From Terriglobia bacterium (GTDB lineage: Bacteria > Acidobacteriota > Terriglobia > Terriglobales > Acidobacteriaceae), in assembly GCA_020073015.1 (NCBI GenBank), contig JAIQFZ010000030.1, positions 1 through 64,000 of the forward strand: a DNA stretch of 64,000 nt, read 5' to 3'. A program made the translations under genes and the position numbers. A model generated the notes under the pieces. That model saw only the letters and a program-made list of their open reading frames with translations, made no database searches and was not told where the DNA came from. Of this stretch, positions 43,598 to 53,282 are shown piece after piece (the stretch's first letter is position 1; each line of letters starts with the position of its first letter).

Positions 43598-45991
43598 GTG
43601 ACTTCACGGTGGCACAACAAGCTGGCACGTGTTTCCCGCATGGACTGGGAAGAAGTGTGGACACGCCTGGGGCAAGTGGTCCACAAGCGCAACGACCTCT
43701 TTCGGCACCGCATGGGCATGCGGCCGAAGACCATTCGGCTGAACGCATCCACAACACAGAACGGGCAGTTCTTTTTCACTGGCAGTGAGGCCCGGGATCG
43801 GGCGCAGTTGGTGCGCCGGCAGCTTCCGAACGAAGCTGCGGAGATTGTGTGCGAGGCGGATGAGATCTGCCAACATCGTTTTCGCTTGCTCGGCTACGAC
43901 AATCTCGACTATGGAGCGGAGATCGACTGGCATCTGGATCGCGTGCACCGGAAGCGCGCACCGCTCGATCCCTGGTTCAAGATTCCTTTTCTTGAGTTCG
44001 CGCTGGTCGGTGACCACAAAGTAATTTGGGAACTGAACCGCCATCAGCACCTGGTGACGCTCGCAAAGGCTTGGCTGCTGACGAAGGACGAGAAGTACGT
44101 CCACGAATTGATGGCACAGTGGCGCAGTTGGATGAAGGCGAATCCTTACCCGCTCGGCATCAACTGGGGCAGCACGCTGGAAATCGCATTTCGCAGTTTG
44201 TCGTGGATGTGGGTGGATCACCTGCTCGCGGACACTCCGCAGCATACCGAGTTTCGCGCGGACGTCCTGCCGGCCCTCGCATTTCACGGGCGATACATTG
44301 AGCGCTATCTATCTACCTACTTTTCTCCCAACACACACCTGCTGGGCGAAGCGGTGGCAATGTTCTTTATCGGAACTCTGTATCCGCAAATGCCGCACGC
44401 GTCGCACTGGAAGCAAGCGGGATGGAAGATCGTGTTGCATGAGGCGGGACGCCAGGTTCGACCTGATGGGGTTTATTTTGAGCAGTCTCTGTACTACCAC
44501 GTGTATGCGCTCGACCTCTTTCTGTATGCGCGACTCCTCGCGGCCCAGAACGACGCGCCCATTCCTGCGGCCTATGATGGCGTTTTGCTGCAAATGCTGA
44601 ATGTGGTCGAGGCACTCGCGCAGGCTGGCCCGGCCGAAGGCTTCGGCGATGATGATGGTGGACGCCTGTTTAATCCGCGGCGCAACCGCACCGAGCACAT
44701 GACGGACCCGCTGGCCGTGGGCGCGCTCGCCTACAACCGCGACGATCTGGCCGCGGCGCGGCTGACCGAAGAATCTATCTGGCTCTTTGGGGAACGCGCG
44801 GTCGCGGAACTTGCGCAGCGGCAGACGAAGCCAGCGTTACAGTCAGCCGCATTTAAGGATGGCGGCCTGTACGTATTGGCTGATGCGGAGCCGTGCGCGC
44901 AGACGATGGTGATTGATGCAGGTCCGCAAGGTGTGGGCCGCTGTGGCCACGGCCATGCCGATGCGCTCAGCGTGCGCTTGACCATGAATGGAGCGCACTG
45001 GCTGGTGGACTCGGGCAGCGGCGTCTATATTTCTTCCGACCCGGCAGATCGCAACGCGTTCCGCAGCACATCGGCGCACAACACCATGCGCGTGGACGGC
45101 CTGGATCAGGCCGTACCCGATGAACCGTTTTCCTGGACCGGCATTCCGACCACATGCACAGAGAGTTGGGTGACTGGAAAAACTTTCACCTACTTCGCTG
45201 GCAGTCACAACGGATATTCGCGGTTCACGGATCCGGTGACCCATCGGCGCTGCGTCTTACGCGTGAACGGCACGCTATGGCTGGTGCGAGATGTCGTAGT
45301 GGGAAGCGCAGAACACGACCTGGAACTTCGCTGGCATTTCGCCAATGATCTCTCATTGCGAGAGGCGGGCGCGAGCGAGCTGGTTGCTTCGAGGAACACG
45401 AAGGTGGACGATTCCGCGCTGCGCATGATTATTCCCGAACAGACGGCATGGAAAACGGAGATTACGCGAGGCTCACTCTCTCCGGCGTACGGGCGGCTCG
45501 AGTCCGCACCGGTCGTGCGATGTGAAGCACGGGTCAAGCTTCCGGCGGAGATTGCGACAGTTCTCGTCGCGCAATCCCACAACGCAGACGCGCGCCACGA
45601 ACTCCGACTGGCCAGCATGCAGCACGCAGCCGTGCATGTATACGAACTCCAGGATCAGAATGAAAGCCACGGATTCTTCTTTGCACTCGACAAGCAAGCG
45701 TGGAGTTTTGGCCCATGGTCCTCGGACGCCGAAGTGTTGTACTGCCGGATCAAGGAAGAGAAAATCGTTCAACTGATCACCGTGGGCGGGAGCTCGGTGG
45801 CGTGGCAGGGAAAGCAACTGCTGAGGGCGACAACGCCATCTGCATACTTCGAATGGCGCAAGCAGGATGGATTGATGAACGCAGAACCCGAGCCATTTTC
45901 GCTTTCGCCCCTGTTTCAAGAGCTGACCGGCACGCGCTCGGCTAGCGCAAGCTCAAACACAACTTCTTCTTCATACGCGGAGAAACATTAA
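43598..45991 (+). CDS. heparinase II/III family polysaccharide lyase
   Basis: The 797-residue protein has an N-terminal alpha/alpha-toroid region (e.g. WELNRHQHLVTLAKAWLLT, NWGSTLEIAFRSLSW, NTHLLGEAVAMFFIG) and a C-terminal beta-sheet domain starting near GRCGHGHADALSVRL (residues ~447-461; conserved His). Then LVDSGSGVYI and RNAFRSTSAHNTMRVDG follow, the core of the Hepar_II_III family. It cleaves uronate-containing polysaccharides by beta-elimination. No signal peptide is visible, as is common for the version encoded in XrtA exopolysaccharide loci. GTG43598 is the start. The next gene follows without a gap (TAA|ATG), so it is an operon. Confidence 0.9.
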   Translation: MTSRWHNKLARVSRMDWEEVWTRLGQVVHKRNDLFRHRMGMRPKTIRLNASTTQNGQFFFTGSEARDRAQLVRRQLPNEAAEIVCEADEICQHRFRLLGYDNLDYGAEIDWHLDRVHRKRAPLDPWFKIPFLEFALVGDHKVIWELNRHQHLVTLAKAWLLTKDEKYVHELMAQWRSWMKANPYPLGINWGSTLEIAFRSLSWMWVDHLLADTPQHTEFRADVLPALAFHGRYIERYLSTYFSPNTHLLGEAVAMFFIGTLYPQMPHASHWKQAGWKIVLHEAGRQVRPDGVYFEQSLYYHVYALDLFLYARLLAAQNDAPIPAAYDGVLLQMLNVVEALAQAGPAEGFGDDDGGRLFNPRRNRTEHMTDPLAVGALAYNRDDLAAARLTEESIWLFGERAVAELAQRQTKPALQSAAFKDGGLYVLADAEPCAQTMVIDAGPQGVGRCGHGHADALSVRLTMNGAHWLVDSGSGVYISSDPADRNAFRSTSAHNTMRVDGLDQAVPDEPFSWTGIPTTCTESWVTGKTFTYFAGSHNGYSRFTDPVTHRRCVLRVNGTLWLVRDVVVGSAEHDLELRWHFANDLSLREAGASELVASRNTKVDDSALRMIIPEQTAWKTEITRGSLSPAYGRLESAPVVRCEARVKLPAEIATVLVAQSHNADARHELRLASMQHAAVHVYELQDQNESHGFFFALDKQAWSFGPWSSDAEVLYCRIKEEKIVQLITVGGSSVAWQGKQLLRATTPSAYFEWRKQDGLMNAEPEPFSLSPLFQELTGTRSASASSNTTSSSYAEKH

Positions 45992-47800
45992 ATGTGCGGG
46001 ATCGCCGGGATTTTTGAATTTGGCCGGGACACGCGGGCAAGCGCCACAGCGCTGCGCGAGATGTGCCGCGTGATGACGCATCGCGGGCCCGACGACGAAG
46101 GCCTCTACACCGACGGGTGCCTGGGCATTGGCATGCGCCGCTTGAGCATCGTCGACTTGGCGACCGGGCACCAGCCGATCTCGAATGAAGATGGGACGCT
46201 GTGGATCGTTTTCAATGGTGAGATCTACAACCACCTGGCGCTGCGCGAGCAACTGATCGCGCGCGGACACTCGTACAGCACACACAGCGATACCGAAACG
46301 GTCATTCATCTGTTCGAGGAATACGGCGCGGATTGCGTGCAGCACCTGCGCGGCATGTTCGCTTTCGCGATCTGGAATCGCAACACGAAAACGCTGTTCA
46401 TCGCCCGCGACCGGCTGGGGATCAAGCCGCTTTACTACAAGCTGACGCCGGAGCGGTTGCTGTTCGGATCCGAGGTCAAGGTGGTTCTGGCACATGGCGG
46501 CATTCGCCCGGAGTTCAACCGGGCCACGCTGCCGGAGTTTCTGGCATTTGGGTATCTGTCGGGCGAGAAGACTTTTTATTCAGGGATTGGAAAGTTGCTG
46601 CCCGGGCACACCATGACCATTGGTCCGGACGGGAAGCCGGAGATCCGCCAGTACTGGGATCTGGATGCGTCGAAGCCGCATGAATCGCGCGATGAGAATT
46701 ACTACGTTCGGAGTTATCGCGAACTGCTGGAAGGCGCGGTCCAGAGCCACCTGATGAGCGACGTTCCGCTGGGTGTGTTTCTGAGCGGCGGCCTCGATTC
46801 GAGTGCGGTCGCTGCGTTGATGGCCAAAATTCGCCGCGAGCCGATCGAAACCTTTTCGGTCGGCTACCCGGAGCAGAGCTACAGCGAACTTCCGTATGCG
46901 CGCACGGTTGCGGACCACTTGAAGTCGCTTCACCACGAAGTCCTGATCAGCGAGCAGGACTTTTTCGGTTCCCTGCCCCGTCTCATCTGGCATGAAGACG
47001 AGCCGATCGCGTGGCCGTCGAGCGTCGCACTCTACTTTGTGGCGAAACTCGCTCGCGAGCGCGTCACCGTCGTCCTTACGGGAGAAGGTAGCGACGAGAC
47101 GCTCGCCGGCTACACCCGGTTGGCGCTCGATGGCGAATCCTGGTCCGACTTTTACTTTGACAACTTCTTTTCTGCTTTCGGGAAGGCCGAGCAGTCTGGA
47201 CTGCTGACTGCCGATTTTGCCCGGCAGTTCGCGCCCGAGACTGCCTACCGCGAAGTGCTCAGATACTGGGAGCAGTCTTCCGGGCCATTGCTGCAGCGCC
47301 TGCTCTACACCGACATCAAGACGTATCTGGTGGAACTGCTGATGAAGCAGGACAACATGAGCATGGCCGCCTCTATCGAGAGCCGTGTACCGTTCCTGGA
47401 TCACGTGCTCGTCGAATTCGCCAGCCGCATCCCGCGCGAAGTTCAACTCAGGGGCCTGGCTGGCAAACAGATTCTGAAAAAGGCGATGGAGGACCTGCTG
47501 CCGCACTCCATCATTTATCGTCCCAAGCTCGGATTCCCGACGCCCTGGAGTGGCTGGCTGGCTGGATCGCGCCTCGAGGCCATCGAGGCCATGCTGCTCG
47601 AGCCGCGCAGCCTGAATCGCGGATACTTCCGCCGGGAGGCAATTCAAAAACTCTTCCACGAGCACCGCACGAAGCACCGCGATAACTATGATCGCATCTG
47701 GAGACTCTTGAATCTGGAGTGGTGGCACCGGGTGTGCCTGGAAGGCGAGTCTCCGGCGAGTTCCGGGGAACCGGAGCTACGATTGGCTTCGGCGCACTGA
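45992..47800 (+). CDS. asparagine-synthase-type amidotransferase
   Basis: The 602-residue protein begins MCGIAGIF, so Cys2 is the N-terminal glutaminase nucleophile. YRGPDDEG-like RGPDDEG, FNGEIYN and RDRLGIKPLYY complete the class-II glutaminase; GVFLSGGLDSSAV (about 261-273) is the ATP-pyrophosphatase loop. It would activate a carboxylate with ATP and amidate it with glutamine-derived ammonia. In polysaccharide loci related enzymes are thought to amidate uronic acids; free asparagine synthesis is the alternative. It is coupled to the lyase gene. Confidence 0.88.
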   Translation: MCGIAGIFEFGRDTRASATALREMCRVMTHRGPDDEGLYTDGCLGIGMRRLSIVDLATGHQPISNEDGTLWIVFNGEIYNHLALREQLIARGHSYSTHSDTETVIHLFEEYGADCVQHLRGMFAFAIWNRNTKTLFIARDRLGIKPLYYKLTPERLLFGSEVKVVLAHGGIRPEFNRATLPEFLAFGYLSGEKTFYSGIGKLLPGHTMTIGPDGKPEIRQYWDLDASKPHESRDENYYVRSYRELLEGAVQSHLMSDVPLGVFLSGGLDSSAVAALMAKIRREPIETFSVGYPEQSYSELPYARTVADHLKSLHHEVLISEQDFFGSLPRLIWHEDEPIAWPSSVALYFVAKLARERVTVVLTGEGSDETLAGYTRLALDGESWSDFYFDNFFSAFGKAEQSGLLTADFARQFAPETAYREVLRYWEQSSGPLLQRLLYTDIKTYLVELLMKQDNMSMAASIESRVPFLDHVLVEFASRIPREVQLRGLAGKQILKKAMEDLLPHSIIYRPKLGFPTPWSGWLAGSRLEAIEAMLLEPRSLNRGYFRREAIQKLFHEHRTKHRDNYDRIWRLLNLEWWHRVCLEGESPASSGEPELRLASAH

Positions 47801-47814
47801 CGTGGCGGCTGCGG

Positions 47815-48963
47815 TCATCGCGACCGGGCTTCCGCGAGCGCAGTCTCGGGCTTTTCGCCATTGCGGCTCAACAATGTGCGATACACGTCGATCCATTGCT
47901 GGCGCACTCGGCTCCAGTCGTACTTGCGCGATTCCTCGTGCGCGTTGTGAGCCAGTCTCGCCGCCAGCTCCGGTTCGCGCAGAAGCCGTACCATGTTCGC
48001 AGCAAGCGCAGCTGCATCACCCACCGGCGAAAGTAGCCCCGTCTTCTCGTGTTCGACAAGATACGGCATGCATTCGGGCGACGTGGTGACGACGGGTGTC
48101 CCCGCAGCAAACGCTTCCATCACCGAGACCGGCATATTGTCGAGGCGCGATGCGTTGATGAAGATATCGGCCGCGTTGTAATACTTCCCGATTTCCGCCC
48201 GCGGTGCGACGCCGGTGAAATTCACTCCCGTTAGTTTCAGGTCCGCGACCAGAGCGCGAATGTCGGCTTCCAGGGGACCACCGCCGACCAGATCCAGCTG
48301 CGCATCAGGATAGGTTTCCTTCAGCTCGGCAAAGGCGCGAACCACAACATCGATGCAATAGTAAGGCGAGAAACCCCGTGTGCAGACCAAATGAGGGCGG
48401 AGCGGCCGCCGTTCACGAAACGAGAACTGCGTTAGATCGATAATGTTGGGAACAGCCTGGGCTGCCACTCCAAACTCGGCAAACACATCCATCAGGTACC
48501 GTGAGGGCACGACGACGGCATCCACTTTGCCGAGTACGGCGCGTGCCGAACGAAATCGGCGGAGGTGATCCCGCGCTTCCCCACTGTGGTAATGAATCAG
48601 GGCCTTCTTGCCGCGCCAACGCGATGTCCACCATGCTGGAGCGGGAGCAACCAGAAACGACCAATAGCCTGCCGAGAAAATATGCGCAACGTCGGAGTCC
48701 TCAAGGCCGCGCCAGACCTCGCGCAGATACAGCGGCTCGCGCACGATGGTGCGAAGCCCCGGGATTCGCTCGATCCAGCGCAATCCCTTGGGGAACACCG
48801 GGTCGATCGGCACCAGCTTTGCGTCCACGTCAGGGTCGCCCTGCCAATGGCGGAGCAGCAAATCCGCCTGGACGGCCTGGCCACCGACATAACGCAGAGA
48901 CGCCGCGATGATGGCGACTCGCACTTTCCTCCCGGGCCCGGGCGTCTGCGCGACCGCGCTCAT
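47815..48963 (-). CDS. family 4 glycosyltransferase
   Basis: The 382-residue GT-B protein has VRVAIIAASLRYVGGQAVQADLLLR at the N-terminus (read as two parts), and a C-terminal donor domain with PVSVMEAFAAGTPVVTT and GLLSPVGDAAALA. The glutamate of the E-x7-E motif is in VMEAFAAG. A retaining transferase is expected. It is the last gene of the long minus-strand operon and starts in an ATGA overlap with the preceding glycosyltransferase (48960-48963), so the two act together. Confidence 0.88.
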   Translation of the reverse strand: MSAVAQTPGPGRKVRVAIIAASLRYVGGQAVQADLLLRHWQGDPDVDAKLVPIDPVFPKGLRWIERIPGLRTIVREPLYLREVWRGLEDSDVAHIFSAGYWSFLVAPAPAWWTSRWRGKKALIHYHSGEARDHLRRFRSARAVLGKVDAVVVPSRYLMDVFAEFGVAAQAVPNIIDLTQFSFRERRPLRPHLVCTRGFSPYYCIDVVVRAFAELKETYPDAQLDLVGGGPLEADIRALVADLKLTGVNFTGVAPRAEIGKYYNAADIFINASRLDNMPVSVMEAFAAGTPVVTTSPECMPYLVEHEKTGLLSPVGDAAALAANMVRLLREPELAARLAHNAHEESRKYDWSRVRQQWIDVYRTLLSRNGEKPETALAEARSR

Positions 48964-50156
48964 CGTCTGTACCCCGGGAGTCTGCGATTGGAGATCTTGC
49001 GCTCCAGCAGTCGGAGGTAGAGATCCTCATGCTGCTGCCGCATCTTTGCGATGGTGAAATTCTCGTGCGCAAACGAACGCGCATTCCCTCCCATGCTCTT
49101 TCGCAGTGCTTCGTCTTTCAGCAATCGACCCAGCGCACCAGCCAATACATTGTCATCTCCTACCCCCACAAGAATGCCGCGGTCCTCGGAGATGAGTTCC
49201 ACATTCCCGCCAACTCGCGCGGCCACCACCGGAATGCCTTGCGCCATGGATTCGATGATGGAATTCGACAGGCTCTCCGAAACCGACGGCAGCACACTCA
49301 CGTCCAGCGAGGCCAAGACCGCAGGGACGTCGCGGCGATCCCCGAGAAAGCGTACGTTCTGCGCAATTCCCAGTTCCTCAGCCTCCCGCTCAAGTTCGGC
49401 GCGGAACGGTCCGTCCCCCGCCAGCAATAGCTCGCTGGTGGGCATCTCTTTCTGCAGTTGCGCGAACGCCCGCAGAAGGCTGCTGTGATTCTTGGAGCGC
49501 GTGTTCATGCGGGCGATCATTCCGACGCGGAGCACGCCGGGGACGCGCGGAATCGCTGGTTCTGTCGGAGCGAACACCTCGGGCGGCATTCCGTTTCCGA
49601 TCACGACCGTCTTGTGCCTCGGCAAACCAGCCGCGCATAATCCATCCGCCGCGGCTCGGGAGTTGCATACGACCGCATCAGCAAGGCGTAGCGCTAGCAG
49701 CTGCGCCTTGAACTGTGCCCGTGTCAGAAGGTCTCCGAGTTGGCGCTGACTGCCAATCACAACCGGAACGCGCGCCCAGCGTGCCGCAGGAATCAGAGTG
49801 AGATTAGTGTAGAAGTCGAAGGCGTGGGCAATGTCAATGGCGTTCTGGCGCAAGTGTCGCGCCAGCCGCGCTCGGGTCTTCCACGACTCCAGCTTGTAGA
49901 GGCTTCCCCCCAGCGGAAACACGGGAACATCGCACAAGCCCACGTCGCCCAAACTATCCAGGAACGCGCCTTTCTTCTGAATGCAGCCGATCGACACGCG
50001 AAACGCGCTGCGGTCCAGGCTCATGGCGAGGGTGGAGAACTGGCGCTCACTGCCGCCGGTTTCGAAGCTGTCGCTCATCAGGAACACGCCCGGCGATTGT
50101 GGACGCTGTTTTTCAGTCGCACCTGAATCCGGCACCGAGGCGGGCCTCGTCATCAT
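48960..50156 (-). CDS. family 4 glycosyltransferase
   Basis: The 398-residue GT-B enzyme has FLMSDSFETGGSERQFSTLA as acceptor-side start, VPVVIGSQRQLGD, RVGMIARMNTRSKNHSSLL and the donor-site SLSNSIIESMAQGIPVVAA (E-x-M-A-x-G). It is coupled on both sides by 4-nt overlaps: ATGA with the amidotransferase upstream (50153-50156) and with the GT4 downstream. Nothing fixes the sugar. Confidence 0.88.
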   Translation of the reverse strand: MMTRPASVPDSGATEKQRPQSPGVFLMSDSFETGGSERQFSTLAMSLDRSAFRVSIGCIQKKGAFLDSLGDVGLCDVPVFPLGGSLYKLESWKTRARLARHLRQNAIDIAHAFDFYTNLTLIPAARWARVPVVIGSQRQLGDLLTRAQFKAQLLALRLADAVVCNSRAAADGLCAAGLPRHKTVVIGNGMPPEVFAPTEPAIPRVPGVLRVGMIARMNTRSKNHSSLLRAFAQLQKEMPTSELLLAGDGPFRAELEREAEELGIAQNVRFLGDRRDVPAVLASLDVSVLPSVSESLSNSIIESMAQGIPVVAARVGGNVELISEDRGILVGVGDDNVLAGALGRLLKDEALRKSMGGNARSFAHENFTIAKMRQQHEDLYLRLLERKISNRRLPGYRR

Positions 50157-52081
50157 CCGATGCCCCCGGAAACGGTGGCGAGATCAACCGCTCCCGCTGG
50201 TTGCCGCAAAGTCTCCAGGAAATTCCGGTGCCAGAGTTCAAATATCAGGAACCGCCAGATGCGGGCCGAGTGGTCCCGGCGCTGCTGGAAGTGTTCGTCG
50301 AGCAAGCGGCGCAGTCCTTTTTCTTCGAAGTAACCGCGCTGGAGGGCCCGCTGGTCGAGGAGGACGTCGAGGATCAGCGGTTTCAGTTCATTCCGCATCC
50401 AGTGGACAAGCGGCAAAGCAAACCCCTGTTTCTTGCGATGCAGCACCTCGCGCGGCACGCCCAGGCGCTCGGCGAGTCTGCGGAAGATGTACTTCTGCTC
50501 GCCGCCGCGCATCTTCCACTCGGGAGCGAGCGACGAAACCCACTCTACAAATTGGTGATCGAGAATGGGGCCCCGCGCCTCCAGAGACGTCAGCATGCTC
50601 ATGCGATCGACCTTGGTGAGAATGTCGCCCGCCAGATACGTTTTCGTGTCGAGGTACAGGACGCGGCTCAACGCGTCCCGGGCCGGAGCCTTTTCAAGAT
50701 AGCCACGTAGAACATGCAGAGAATCGTTACCATTCGCCAGAGCCCGAGCGCGGAATTCTGGCGTCAACAGCTTCATCTCGCGAATGAAGGACTGAATGGT
50801 CACGCCTTCGAGGTAGCGTTCCTGCCAGGGCAAGGAAATGCTGTACGCCAGATTCCGCCCCGGAGTTTTATACGGCAGCAGCGGATGAATCGCGCTGCGA
50901 TAGAACTTCCCTGCCCATGCCGGCATGGAGTGCGAGCGGTCGTGCAGATGAATGCGGTACCGCTCATAGCCGGCGAACAATTCGTCGCCGCCGTCTCCCG
51001 AGAGCGCCACCGTCACGTGCTGCCGCGCCAATTGCGAAACGTAATACGTGGGCAGCATGGAGGAATCGCCGAACGGTTCTTCCAAAGAGTGGGTAAGAAC
51101 CTCGACCGTCTCGACCACATTGGGCTCGAGGATCAATTCGTGGTGCTCGGTGCCGAACTTTTGTGCGACCAGGCGCGCGTAGTCCGCTTCGTTGAAGTCA
51201 GCCTGCTTGAACCCAATTGAAAATGTCTTGACCGGCCCCGCGCTGGCGCGCGCCATGAGCGCAACCACGGCCGAAGAGTCCGTTCCGCCACTCAGCATCG
51301 CGCCCAGAGGAACGTCAGAGATCAGGCGAATCCGCACTGCCTCTTCCAGGCGATGCTCCATCTCCTCCAGGCACTCTTCCTCACTCTTGGGATGATAGGT
51401 CCCATATTGCGGCACATCCCAATATTGCCGCACCTTGATTTCCCCATTTTCGAATTCCAACACGTGTCCGGGCGGAAGCTTGTGAATCCGCTGGAATGCC
51501 GTGGCCGGATCGGGCACGTAGCCCAGATACATGTACTGCCACAAGGCCGGGACATTCACTTCGGCCAGATCCGGCGCCACTTCGAGGATGGACTTGATCT
51601 CTGACCCAAACCATAACCGGCCATTCTCAAGCGCGTAGTGCAGCGGCTTCTTGCCCATGCGATCGCGCGCCAGCAGCAGCTTGCGCTCGCGCTCGTCATA
51701 GATGGCGAAGGCAAACATCCCGCGAAGTTTCTGCACGCATTCCGCGCCCATCTCTTCGTAGAGGTGAATAATAACTTCGGTGTCGGAGTGGGTGCGGAAG
51801 ATGTGGCCCTTGGCTTCGAGCTCGGGTCGCAGGTCGGGGAAGTTATAGACTTCGCCGTTGAACACGATCCAGGCGGTGCGGTCTTCATTGAAGACCGGCT
51901 GATGTCCGCCCGCCAGGTCGATGATGCTCAACCGGCGCATGCCCAGGCCGCTGCCACCTTTGACGAACAGACCTTCGTCGTCCGGCCCGCGGTACACGAT
52001 CCGCTCGCACATACGATGGATCGTGGCCTCTTCTACTCGCGCTCCCGGCCTTGAATCGACGATTCCGGCAATTCCGCACAT
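50153..52081 (-). CDS. asparagine-synthase-type amidotransferase (XrtA-associated type)
   Basis: At 642 residues this is the second AsnB-like protein of the window. MCGIAGIVDS (Cys2), RGPDDEGLFV, FNGEVYNF and RDRMGKKPLHY are glutaminase motifs; GAMLSGGTDSSAVVAL is the synthetase P-loop. The ASEGLR-type C-terminus ends FELWHRNF. Order and family match the amidotransferase 1 that regularly occurs in exosortase-A exopolysaccharide operons. It lies between a gene of unknown function (3 nt upstream) and a GT4 (ATGA overlap), so a role in amidating the glycan is more likely than Asn synthesis. Confidence 0.88.
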   Translation of the reverse strand: MCGIAGIVDSRPGARVEEATIHRMCERIVYRGPDDEGLFVKGGSGLGMRRLSIIDLAGGHQPVFNEDRTAWIVFNGEVYNFPDLRPELEAKGHIFRTHSDTEVIIHLYEEMGAECVQKLRGMFAFAIYDERERKLLLARDRMGKKPLHYALENGRLWFGSEIKSILEVAPDLAEVNVPALWQYMYLGYVPDPATAFQRIHKLPPGHVLEFENGEIKVRQYWDVPQYGTYHPKSEEECLEEMEHRLEEAVRIRLISDVPLGAMLSGGTDSSAVVALMARASAGPVKTFSIGFKQADFNEADYARLVAQKFGTEHHELILEPNVVETVEVLTHSLEEPFGDSSMLPTYYVSQLARQHVTVALSGDGGDELFAGYERYRIHLHDRSHSMPAWAGKFYRSAIHPLLPYKTPGRNLAYSISLPWQERYLEGVTIQSFIREMKLLTPEFRARALANGNDSLHVLRGYLEKAPARDALSRVLYLDTKTYLAGDILTKVDRMSMLTSLEARGPILDHQFVEWVSSLAPEWKMRGGEQKYIFRRLAERLGVPREVLHRKKQGFALPLVHWMRNELKPLILDVLLDQRALQRGYFEEKGLRRLLDEHFQQRRDHSARIWRFLIFELWHRNFLETLRQPAGAVDLATVSGGIG

Positions 52082-52084
52082 GAC

Positions 52085-53278
52085 TTAGCCTCTCACGCTC
52101 GCTGCCGGCTGCGCGGGTGCAGAGGTGGTTCGGGACACATCGCGAAAGCGCCGGAAGTGGTAGTCGCGATAGAGGCCGGGGTTCCCTTCCCGCCCGTCGC
52201 ATGCAGCCAGGATAATGTTGACCATCTCGCGCGCTGAGGTGAAGTGCAGCGTTTCTTTCCGGTCACCGGCACCTTGAACCAGTTCCTCAAGAAACTTTCG
52301 CATGGGCTCGCCCGCAACGGCTTCGCCCTGCGTTGGATCCATGCTGTGCGCGTGCAGCTTGATGAACAACCAGTCGGGGCGGCCCTGGACGCGCACCGCG
52401 GCTTTCTTCCAGAGCGCCAACCGGCGCACGCTGAGCGGATTCGATTGGGTGATGGAGGCGTTTTCGATTCCCGGCTTGCCCCCGCGGCCAAAATCCATGC
52501 CCAGAGGTCCCTGGACGATCAAGGGAAACGTTCTGGGTGTGCGCGAAACATCGGGCGAAGTTTGGTGCGAGACTCGAAGATCTTTGCCTTCGCGCTGAGG
52601 AGCGACCCGATCGAGTGGTAGTGTGCACTCATACAGCGAGTTGATTTTCGCGGTCTGCGCAGGATGGAGCGGCGACGTGGGCAACGTCATATCCGCGTAG
52701 CATCCGGTTGAGGCGAGAACCGCCATTTCCGAATCCACGCCGCAGAACTTTCCCCCCGCGGAATTGGCGAGCGCGAAATTTCCATGCACGAAAACGTACT
52801 TCGGAATCTCCGACCCCTCTTCGAGGGCAAGGCACTGATGGCGTAAGGCCAACGCGTCGCGGAATTCCGTGAGAACGCGGCGGGTATTTTCCGCCGTATC
52901 GGGCTCGGGAATCCCATGATGAAGATGGATTTCGATTTCGCCCCATCCCGCGTGACAGTGGTCGGCCAGCATTTCGATAAGGCCGGCGTCATATTGTTCA
53001 GCGGGATAGAAATACGAGTGCACGAACGGCTGGCCATCGTGGTCGCGAAAACGGTCGATCCGCTTCGGGTACTCACGGCACCACCATTCCAGCCGCCGAA
53101 CCTGTTCCTCTCGCGAGACGCGAGCCATTCCGTCGTGCGGATCGATGGCGGGCTCGAAGTGGTCCGCCAGCGCAAAGATCAGGTGAACTGGGCTGTCTGG
53201 AATGGTGCGTGACAGCCGCTGCCATGTATAGCTGGGCAGGACCTTCGCTGCATACGTCGCTTTTTCTTTCCAGCTCAT
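52085..53278 (-). CDS. unknown protein, possibly polysaccharide-deacetylase-like
   Basis: From ATG53278 the product is 397 residues. It lies 4 nt after the methyltransferase stop; the upstream frame to 53314 overlaps that gene. Residues 31-42 read HLIFALADHFEP, then HSYFYPAEQYD, GWGEIEIHLHHG and YVFVHGNFALANS. The pattern of Asp/His in beta strands resembles the NodB/CE4 barrel, but no full motif set is present. It also has KLHAHSMDP near the C-terminus. No signal peptide. Neighbours are a methyltransferase and an amidotransferase. Calling it a deacetylase would be a guess; it is best treated as an unknown component of the operon. Confidence 0.6.
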   Translation of the reverse strand: MSWKEKATYAAKVLPSYTWQRLSRTIPDSPVHLIFALADHFEPAIDPHDGMARVSREEQVRRLEWWCREYPKRIDRFRDHDGQPFVHSYFYPAEQYDAGLIEMLADHCHAGWGEIEIHLHHGIPEPDTAENTRRVLTEFRDALALRHQCLALEEGSEIPKYVFVHGNFALANSAGGKFCGVDSEMAVLASTGCYADMTLPTSPLHPAQTAKINSLYECTLPLDRVAPQREGKDLRVSHQTSPDVSRTPRTFPLIVQGPLGMDFGRGGKPGIENASITQSNPLSVRRLALWKKAAVRVQGRPDWLFIKLHAHSMDPTQGEAVAGEPMRKFLEELVQGAGDRKETLHFTSAREMVNIILAACDGREGNPGLYRDYHFRRFRDVSRTTSAPAQPAASVRG

Positions 53279-53282
53279 TGAT

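Noticed and set aside
46580-47728. 382-codon minus-strand frame opposite the first amidotransferase
   Set aside because: Shadow of a strongly conserved gene in GC-rich codon use.
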